A program made the position numbers and the translations under genes. 64,000 nucleotides of DNA, taken from the NCBI GenBank assembly GCA_021018815.1, contig JAITYX010000005.1, positions 7,907,501 through 7,971,500 on the forward strand. Direction: 5' to 3'. Position 1 is the stretch's first letter; each line of letters starts with the position of its first letter. The notes beneath the pieces are model-generated. The model saw only the letters and a list, made by a program, of their open reading frames with translations. It was not told the DNA's origin and did not search any database. This stretch comes from Talinum fruticosum. Taxonomy: Eukaryota > Streptophyta > Magnoliopsida > Caryophyllales > Talinaceae. Below, piece after piece: positions 56,015 to 64,000 of this stretch.

Positions 56015-56069
<55 letters not shown>

Positions 56070-57309
56070 ATTTTCAATCCAAGTCAACTAATGAATTGAA
56101 TTACATAAAAATCATTGATCATCTGATTAGCCTAATCAACTTCTTTAATTAATATGCGTTGTAGTCAATATTTGCAACGGAATTAACGCAGTAAAGTTAA
56201 CTAATACAAATGTTAGTTTAATCGATTTTCGTATAAGTATAAGAAAGGAAATAAATTGTCAATGCTTATACAAATTCAATTATTGAAACTCAAGAGAAAC
56301 ATTATTAACAATAAAAATCTATCGAAACGGAATTGAGGCCACTTCCGCTGCCGAATAGTTGGCGACTCAATTTTTATAAAAGGGGAGAAACAAATATTCT
56401 CGGTTCAGTGTACGTTCATTGCTCGTGCCTTTCGAAAACTCACATGTTTCATCAAATCTCAACATTTCTCATATATAACACTAATAATGAATCATTTGCA
56501 AATCAAGTTTTGCTACCTAATTAAGTAGTCCCCGCCCAATTATCAATTATCGTGGCTTATGCCCATCAATTATCAATTATCAAGGCTTATGCCCAACCCG
56601 CACAGCTTCAACTCGGGTTCTCGGCCGGCCGGGAGGTGTGCACCTTACTAAGATCGTATTAATTATCAAGGGGTTCCACTTTCAGATAATAATCGGCAAG
56701 CAAGTTTTACTCATATTCTCTCTCCCGATTTCAAACTAAAATGAATTGAAATGCGCGCGCTCAATTAAAATGTTTCAAAGCGGTTTTACAGTGCAGGAAT
56801 GTTTGTACTGAGTTTCGACTCATTCTTCGAAATATTTTACTATTTTTGTTTTAGGATGAAGCATTGGTGAAACAATCAACTACCTACCAAGCCTGACGAA
56901 GGCAAACCATAGCTGGTCACGTTGCACTTGTGATTCTGAAGGTGTATAGATGCTCACGAGTGATTTTACCCTCAACCGTGGTTTAGGTATGACCACTGGG
57001 AGTTATTACACATCGCATATTATCTTGTGGAATAGACGAAAGTCTAGGTTGTATAAATATCATGTTATTAAACAAGTGAATTATATTCTGGGATGACTTA
57101 GCTACTTGGGTAATAAGCAATTACCTAACAGGACCAATGGAAAGATAACAGCTTGGATGCACAACTTGTATTTTATTTTATTTCATTTATGTAGCCTTGT
57201 CCTAATTTTAGGACGGCGGTAACGTCTTCGGTCGTCATCTTCTGCTGCGACCTTACGTAATATTATCTAATTAAGGGATTATTAAGTAATGGTGACTCGG
57301 GGCGTTACG
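54597..57309 (+). repeat. 5' LTR, family A (2713 bp)
   Basis: It aligns base for base with the first 1403 bases of 62529-63931 and in full with the solo LTR at 27653. By eye the first ~700 bases differ from the 3' LTR by about 3-4%. It contains an (AT)n array at about 56006-56067, exactly where the 3' LTR was invaded. Open frames in its GC-rich part (54948-55363, both strands) are not genes. Confidence 0.93.
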
Positions 57310-57313
57310 GTTG

Positions 57314-57326
57314 TGGTATCGGAGCG
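57314..57326 (+). promoter_or_regulatory. Primer-binding site, tRNA-Met type
   Basis: TGGTATCGGAGCG starts five bases after the LTR end; the usual site is TGGTATCAGAGC. Confidence 0.8.
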
Positions 57327-57499
57327 GGGTTTAGAGATCACCGTGAGTAATAGGGTTATAAGGTGTCCTGATTTGAACTTTAGGAAAGTTACGTGACTAT
57401 TATTTCATTAAGTTGTCGTTTGGGGATTTGTGCATATATAGTGCGGTTAATGTTGGGATGATACATATACTTTTGGGTATGCTTGGTATAAACGATGTG

Positions 57500-57865
57500 C
57501 GTAATGACTCAAGCTGCTAACGTACATTCTATATAATTCTAAGTGTGGTAGGTTGTAATTAAGTTCATATAGTTACATCAAATGTATCATGAACCATTTA
57601 AGTTGTTTTAAGCCTTAATGTATATTGGTTGGACTCCGGCGTGTGGCCCTTGAGTTGTGAACTCCGAGCGGGTGGCTCGTTGAGTGATATTGTGGTTTTA
57701 TGCAGGATTTTATGGCTTTAAGCCTAGGGGATACACCGTATTACAAACGGAACTCTGCCGAAATTTTTAGAAAATATCAAACTCTTTTAGAAAATTTCCT
57801 TTATTACCTTAAGTTGGAATTAGAAAGCAAAACCGACACTTAGAATGAGCCTTGGAGTTCCTTTG
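57500..57865 (+). repeat. Segment related to the family B LTR, inside the family A internal region
   Basis: It matches 19755-20095 and continues with GAGCCTTGGAGTTCCTTTGA, which corresponds to 21161-21180, across the MULE insertion point. It therefore shows the uninterrupted form of that family B stretch. Confidence 0.8.
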
Positions 57866-58079
57866 ACCGAGGACTTGTCGAATAGGCGTTAGAAACTCCT
57901 CCTAACACCCAACAAATCATTGATGAGACCCAATGTGTAACCTTAGGGAGGAGGTTCTACTGATAGCGGGAGCCCAAATTATTGGAGGAACTTGGAGATA
58001 AAGCCGATTAAAAGGATCCCTCCTACATTTACTCGAACTAACTTCTAAGTCTAACAAGTTAGCTAACAAAGTGACTCGT

Positions 58080-58900
58080 CGTAATCCTAAAACTTACTAT
58101 GGAAAGATTAATCCCTTGGAATTAGAAGAATGGATTAAGGGAACGAAGAATATATTTTAGTTGTAAGGTAACCGAAGAAAAAAAATGGGGTGAACATAGG
58201 GGCACATTACGTAACTTGTGAAGTAGACATTTGATGAAGCAGCAATGAAAACAAATTACGAGGTTGTGAGTTCACTTGGGGTTAATTTCTAGAAGAGTTA
58301 GAGTCAAGTTTTACCCCATCGCAATTCATGGACAAAAAGAAAAGGGGCTCATAGAGTTAAAAAAAATGGACTACAACATGATAGTAATGGAGTATGCTAA
58401 TAAATTTATGGAGTTATCTAGATATGACTTAGACTTTGTTGTTATTGATAGGGTGAAAATGTTAAGACTTGAGGAAGGCTTGAAGTATTATATTTGACAT
58501 TAACGTATTAACCAACCTATCAAAAGTTATCAAAAATTGTATGAGAAAGCAACATGGGTTGAACGAATAAAAGAGCGAACTAAGGGCCTTAAGTCCCGGA
58601 GACTCAAAGGGAAGTGAAACAATACAAGTGAGTGTATAGTTCAAAAGAAACATGGTACTAGTTCTAATAAGGGTCACTCATTGATTGTTTTTGAACCCTG
58701 TGGGAAATGTTTCCAAACAAATCACATCGCACCAAATTGTCGAATGTGTAGTAATAAATGTATGTGGTGTGGTAGCTTTGAACATTCGAGTAAACACGTT
58801 CCCAAGAGGGAAAAAGTGTTGTAGAGAAGGGAGTACCAAGCCTCTAATGACATCATGTGAAGGAAGCCACAACTTTAGGAATGACGATTGTCACTGGTAC
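58080..58900 (+). pseudogene. gag remnant of the family A element
   Basis: The frame 58276-58497 reads FYPIAIHGQKEKGLIELKKM and YANKFMELSRYDLDFVVIDR, typical of chromovirus gag. A perfect CCHC knuckle CGKCFQTNHIAPNC lies at 58699-58740 in another frame. Stops interrupt it throughout. Confidence 0.78.
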
Positions 58901-58914
58901 TAAACTCAAAGTCT

Positions 58915-59260
58915 TTTTATGTTTTATTTGATTCAGGTGCCACCCATTCATTATACTTACTCATGTGCCTCGTAATTACATTTAAATGATCGTAAGGCCC
59001 GAATAGAATACCAAACTAGGTTACGAAATTGGAAAGTGGTAAAATGTCCAGATACTCTAGCAGCACGTGCCATAGTCAAATATTGGGAATTGTCTTCCGT
59101 AGATTTAATGCAATTTGATCCGACGGAATCGATGTCATTTTAGGAATGGATTGGTTGGCGACACATGAAGTAAACAGAGCTTGTAAAAGGCTGTAAGATT
59201 ATTTTAAAGGGCCGAAAAGAGAAAGAAGTGTGTTCGGGAGAAAAAGATACAGAGGAGTGT
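58915..59260 (+). pseudogene. protease remnant of the family A element
   Basis: VLFDSGATHSLY at 58921-58956 carries the DSGATHS active site. Further on, ILGMDWLATHE-like residues appear around 59137-59170 with a frameshift. Confidence 0.72.
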
Positions 59261-59414
59261 TTCATAACTTCAGTCATGAAGGTTAGTTAATTATTATGAA
59301 AGGACTACATAAGGCATTGATGCTATGTTATCAAGGATAAAAAAGAAGGGACAGATATAAATGTTACACCTGTAGTATGTGATTTTTCAGATGTATTTTT
59401 AAAAATTTACATGG

Positions 59415-60057
59415 TCTACCTCCTCAAAGGGAGATTGAGTTTGAGGTTGAACTAATTCCCGACACATAATTCATTTTCAAAGCGCCATATAGGATGACCC
59501 CAATGGAACTCAAAGTGTTTAAAGTCGACTGATTAAATTACTCGAAAGGATTTATTAGGCCAAGTATGTCAACCGAGAGAACTTCAGTCTTGTTTGGGAA
59601 TGAGAAGGATGATACTTGGAGACTCTATATAGATTATACGGAGCTAAACAAGATAACCCCCTCCCCGGAATAAGCATCTTTTACCCCGAATTAATGATTT
59701 GTTTGATCAACTTCAAGGGGTTGATGTGTTTTATCAACTTGGAATTAAATAGAAAGATACTCCCAAAACTGCGTTTACGACGAGATATGGGCTTCATGAA
59801 TTTAAGGTCGATCCTCATAAGGTAAACGCAGTAATGGAATGATCCGGACCAACTAATGTCACCTAAATGAGGAATGTTCTTGGGTTAGCAGATTACTATA
59901 AGAGGTTTGTCGAGAATAAGTATCAGCTACCCCGAATTGATGATTTGTTAATCAGATACAAGGAGTTAGCACATTTTACCAACTTGGAATTAAACAAGAA
60001 GGTATTCCCAAAATTGCTCTTAGAATTAAATAAGAACTCTATGAATTTACGGTAATG
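59415..60057 (+). pseudogene. reverse transcriptase remnant of the family A element
   Basis: PPQREIEFEVELIPDT, then a stop, then FKAPYRMTPMELKV (59420-59520), WRLYIDYTELNK (59617-59652), and NVLGLADYYKRFVE (59869-59910). The blocks between the fingers and the thumb are shuffled or partly duplicated: a YQLPRIDDLL block occurs after the thumb-like block. The YxDD catalytic motif is not clearly found. Confidence 0.72.
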
Positions 60058-60559
60058 CCCAGACGATTTATCAATGTATCGGTTGCATTTATGGATCTCA
60101 AGAATAGAATTTTAGAGGACTTATTTAGATAAGTTTGTGGTGGTAGTTTTTGATGATACTCTTATATACTTTAAGGATAAGAGAGAATATGACGAGCGGT
60201 TGTGAATAGTGCTACAAATCTTGAGAGAACATCAATTGGATGATAAATAGGCAACAATGTGAGTGTTGGTTAGAAGAAGTGACATTTATATAGCATAATG
60301 TTTCTAAGAAAGGGATTAATGTCAACTCTCATAAGATAAAGGTAGTAACTGAATATTCCGTACCAACCAATGGTACGAAGTGAAGAGTTTCCTTGAGTTA
60401 ACAGGGTACTACAAAGGGTTTCTACATGATTTTTCAAAAACGTCGTCACCTCTAATAATTTTGCTAAATAAAACAACCTAAATTAAGTGGTCGGATAAAT
60501 GTGAAGAGACACTCTACAAGTTGAAGAAAAAGGTTATCCACAACTCGAATTCTTACCTT

Positions 60560-60800
60560 ACCCATGTAAGGTAAAAAGTATATCGTCTATAGTGATCCGT
60601 TTAAAGACGGGATAGGATGCGTATTAATACAGGAAGACAAAGTCATAGCTTATGCATCTCAACAACTCAAACCATGTGAAAAGACTTATCCTACTCATGA
60701 ATTGAAGTAGGCTGCTTGTTGTTTTGCTTTAAATATTTGGAGACATTACTTGTATGGGGTAACATATAAGATTTATGTGGCTATTAGAGTTTGAAGTACA
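60560..60800 (+). pseudogene. RNase H remnant of the family A element
   Basis: [40 protein letters not shown] (catalytic Glu) and ALNIWRHYLYGVTYKI, with one stop after THELK. Confidence 0.8.
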
Positions 60801-61079
60801 TTTTTACCCCAAAAGAAGATCAATCTGAGGCAACACCGCTAGTGGAATTACTTAAGGATTATGACTTACAAATATACTATTACTTAGTAAAAGTAAATAT
60901 AGTGGCAAATGAGTGGGATACGGAGACAAAACACAGTTTGAATGTAATATTGATAACTTAGCTCGTTGTTATATGAGATCCCCACCACATAAGTATTGAG
61001 TTAGTCTCGCACGGACAAATGAGTGAGTTCTTAGTACCGATAAAGGTATAACATATTATAACGAAGGAAATTCAACTAG

Positions 61080-62460
61080 GCCAAAACGATGATGTCGGGA
61101 TGGAAAGGATTAAGAAAAATATTAAAAGGAAAAATCTTCCGGTTTCGAGGAATACACGAGGATGGAACCTTAAGGTTTCAGAATGAATTTTGTGTACTGA
61201 AGAAAGAGGAATTGAAAAGGAAAATTCTTAAGGAAGCACAAAATACACGATATTTGGTACATCTAGGAGGAACAAGCTGTATAAAGACTCGAAACAATGT
61301 TTTTGGTGGAATAATATGAAGAGGATATTACAAAATATGTAGATAAGTGTTCCATTTGTCAAAGGTTTAAAACCGAACGTTGGAGAGTATAATATGAAAA
61401 GAGATATCAATGTTCTGTTGGTGAATTGAGACCTTTGGAGATTCTTACATGGAAATGAGGTTCAATTTCAATGAACGTTGCCATAAGATTACCTATTATT
61501 GCTTCAACGAAAAATGTTTGAGTGATTGTTGATCAACTTATGAAATCTGCGGATTTTGTACCAACACATGAGACATAGAATGTAGAGATACTGACACAAT
61601 TATACATCAAAGAAGTCGTTAGGTTACATGGGAATACCTAAGAACATTATATCCGATAGCGATAACAGGTTTCAAATGTGTCTCTGGTAAGCTCTATAGC
61701 GACCTTTTGTGACTAAATTCAGCGTTAATAGTTCATACCATCCAGGAACAGTGGGGCACACTAAAAGAGTTAATTAAATATGAGAAGATATACTGAGAGC
61801 ACGTACATTCGACTTTTAAGGAAAATGGGAAATTGATTTATCTTTGGTGGACTTCTCCTATAATACAATTATCAAGTCATCGTTAAAATCACTCCATTTG
61901 AAGCATTGTATTGAAGGAAATGCAGAATCTCATTGTGTTGGAGTGAGTTGAATGATGCATTGACTATAGGCCTGAGTTGACCTAAGGAAAACCTGAAAAG
62001 GTTAGCAAGATTTAAGACCACATCAAGGAAACTTAAAGCAACAAACGAGCTATATAGATAAAAGTGTTTTTAAAAGTGTCTCCACCGAAAGGGGGTCAAC
62101 GGTTCAAAGTTAAGGAAAAATCAAGTCCTAAGTATATTGAGCCATATGATATTATAAAGGAGTTCAACACAGTATCCTATATGTATTTATGCCATTTGAA
62201 TTTGAACATGAGAATAACGTCTTTCATGTTTTACAGACTTAGAAAATAGGTGCCCGATCCAAGCCATAATGTTGTGACAAAGCCTTTTGAAATTGCCGTA
62301 AACTTGATATACGAGAGCAACCAAGTGCAAATATTGGATTATAAAGTCAAGAAACTTAGCATTCCTTTAGTGAAAGTATTATGGACAAACCATACACCCT
62401 CGGAAGCCATATAGGAAGCGAGGAAGATATGAGGGACAAACACCCTCATGTATGTTAAGG
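61080..62460 (+). pseudogene. integrase and C-terminal region of the family A element
   Basis: The zinc-binding region has KEELKRKILKEAQNTRYLVH and DKCSICQRFKTER (61180-61380). The core has KNIISDSDNRFQM (about 61641-61680). The C-terminal part has FKVKEKSSPKYIEPYDIIKE (about 62112-62170) and later DPSHNV, ILDYKVKKLSIPLVKVLWTN. The last two blocks match the integrase-to-chromodomain region of Tekay-like chromoviruses. Many stops. Confidence 0.78.
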
Positions 62461-62513
62461 TAAGTCTGCAAACCTCATTGTCGAATGTGCAAGTTTCGAG
62501 GACGAAACTTATT

Positions 62514-62523
62514 TTAAGAGGGG
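62514..62523 (+). promoter_or_regulatory. Polypurine tract
   Basis: TAAGAGGGGACAAT immediately precedes the 3' LTR at 62529, where plus-strand priming is expected. Confidence 0.75.
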
Positions 62524-62528
62524 ACAAT

Positions 62529-63931
62529 TGTAACAACCCGACCCTAAATCATAGTATTTATCTTATTAATTACAAGATTTATATAATTGAGCGCGTGCAC
62601 TTCAATTCGATATTTTATATTTAAATTATTTTTACATATGTGTTATGCAGCTAAGGCGACAAAGTGGCCCTAATAAAAATTTCATAATGGTGATTATAAT
62701 TTGCATATATGTTTAAAAGAGAAAATTCAAAAATTTACATGTAGCTGAGGTCGTTAATACTATATTTCAAACAAGTCGTTACAATTATAATTTGTAAATA
62801 TCATTATTAAAATAAAATTTAAAAGTAACAAGTAACCAAAAATAATAATAATAATAATAATGAGATAAATAAATCAGATTTTTTTGAGGAAAAATCCAGA
62901 AATGGATTCATCTAAAAAAAAAAAAAAAGAAAGAAAGAAGAGGCGGTTAAGATTTAAAAACAGTCGGGCTTTTTAATTCCATCCTCCTCATTGCATTTCC
63001 CTGCCGAAGCTACCACTCCTCTGCCTCTCCCGTCCTCCCCTGCCTCTCCTCCTCGCTGCCGTTCGCTCTTTCGGCCATCTACACGACCGACGCCGGCCGG
63101 GAGACTGGCGCCGGCCATCCGTCCTTCCTCTCTGTCTCGCTCTCGCCTCACTCGCGCTCTCGCTCTCCTCTCTCTTCCGCGGGCGCTGGTTCTCCTCTGC
63201 CGCGGCCCACCTATCGGCAACCACCAGCCACAACGGCCGCTGGAGCTAGTCGCCGTCCTCGGCCCGTGATCGCCGGTGCAGCCGCCACGCACCACCACCT
63301 CTGTTTTTCCTCCCCGACTTCCTCTCCGAATTTGAAGGTAAAACGCTAAACCCTAAAATTACCAAGTTCATTATTTATTTAAGCAATTATAATTGTAAAT
63401 TGAATTATCTGATTTAGAAATATGTTTGAGGAGTGAATTCAAATATTGATTTGGGAAAATTCGAATTGATGTGGATGATTAAGGTTTGATATTTTGGTGT
63501 AGAGATTGTGTATGAAATGTGGATGAATGTGATTTATTTTGGGAAATTATGATTTAGTGAATTAAATTGGGGATGTTTAGTTATAGAATTGAGTAAGTTG
63601 ACGGATTTCATTACATTTTGAAAATGGATGGATTGAGCAAATGAAAGGAAATTGTATGTAGACATTAAAATTAGATAATGAGCAAGTTTAGAGGCGTGGG
63701 GAAAATTTGAGCCCTAAGTATATCTGATTGTGGTTGTGAATGTGAATTTTTGTAGAGAGAATAATGCTCATGACCTTAAAGTAGTGTATGTAAGAACCTT
63801 GGGCAATTTGGTAAATTGTGAAACCTTCCCATGGGAAGGCATTTGATGGGTTAAGTAATTACTTAACTATGGGTTTTGAATGCAATGAAGGGAGAAATAA
63901 GGAATAAATTAGGAATAAGTGTTTGATTATA
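62529..63931 (+). repeat. 3' LTR, family A (first 1403 bp, interrupted)
   Basis: It starts TGTAACAACCCG and stops matching at GATTAT, where TGTAACACCCC begins. Confidence 0.93.
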
Positions 63932-64000
63932 TGTAACACCCCAAAACACCCCCGGGAGTATTACATCGCCGAGTTCCTTAAAAGAACTCCCAAGGCTCTT
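63932..64000 (-). mobile_element. Family B LTR end, inserted in inverse orientation
   Basis: TGTAACACCCCAAAACACCC through CCCAAGGCTCTT is the reverse complement of 21161-21228 with some differences. It inserted in the TA-rich spot of the family A 3' LTR. The rest lies outside the window. Confidence 0.8.

Larger units (their letters stand above)
54597..64000 (+). mobile_element. Family A Ty3/gypsy chromovirus-like retrotransposon (5' LTR, gag-pol, partial 3' LTR)
   Basis: 5' LTR 54597-57309, PBS 57314, decayed gag-pol 58100-62460, polypurine tract AAGAGGGG just before 62522, and 3' LTR from 62529. Both LTRs begin TGTAACAACCCGACCCTAAA. The 3' LTR is interrupted at 63932 by an inverted family B end. 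Target bases left of the 5' LTR are CCTAG (54592-54596); the right copy is outside the window. The internal coding order gag, PR, RT, RNase H, IN is Ty3/gypsy; the tail resembles the chromodomain-bearing Tekay/Del clade (inference). Confidence 0.9.

Overview
This is a repeat-rich window from a eudicot plant nuclear genome. It holds spliced genes with GT-AG introns, Ty3/gypsy LTR retrotransposons, MULE, hAT-like and LINE remnants, and an endogenous pararetrovirus-like insertion. I cannot name the species. Only one intact host gene is visible: a plus-strand, eight-coding-exon gene for a ~1040-residue plant NT-C2 domain protein (8143-17095) with a 5'UTR intron. Nearly everything else is mobile DNA in different states of decay. 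Below, 'LTR family A' means the ~2.5-2.7 kb LTR beginning TGTAACAACCCG, and 'LTR family B' means the LTR ending GGGGTGTTACA.

Layout. 1-3250: minus-strand Ty3/gypsy remnant, in order gag, protease, RT, RNase H, integrase reading toward the left edge. 3262-5379: minus-strand MULE transposase pseudogene, butted against the gypsy gag. 5380-6990: AT-rich, no gene seen. 7010-17400: the NT-C2 gene; its long introns contain two LINE-derived fragments, tandem duplications and a G-run tract. 17690-21430: family B LTR remnant, interrupted by a perfectly delimited 1044-bp MULE-type TIR element with a 10-bp target duplication, and bracketed by a direct repeat pair. 21430-24480: AT-rich, with motif clusters and minisatellites.

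24500-31604: probable TA-repeat-associated element holding a broken FAR1-type gene; a family A solo LTR (27653-30370, TSD AGAGA) and a hAT-like fragment sit in it. 31606-37675: endogenous pararetrovirus-like insertion with 62-bp terminal direct repeats, a Met-tRNA-type primer site, movement-protein, coat/zinc-knuckle and protease-like regions and a downstream promoter, but no reverse transcriptase that I can see. 37719-42184: a second element flanked on both sides by (TA)n, with long imperfect inverted termini, a possible captured host exon, and nested hAT-like elements. About 42900-52383: minus-strand Tat-type Ty3/gypsy element with gag and protease but no visible RT or integrase; on the opposite strand it carries a TATA-preceded ORF and a 103-bp tandem array. 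Its protease region is split by a family A solo LTR (47794-50325, TSD CCATC).

52384-64000 is a nested stack. A plus-strand element with a tRNA-Asp-type primer site (52384 onward) is interrupted by a family A chromovirus-like element (54597 onward; 5' LTR, decayed gag-pol, 3' LTR). The 3' LTR of that element is in turn interrupted at 63932 by an inverted family B terminus. The parts do not form a pathway. The window is mainly a record of successive insertions around one housekeeping-type gene.
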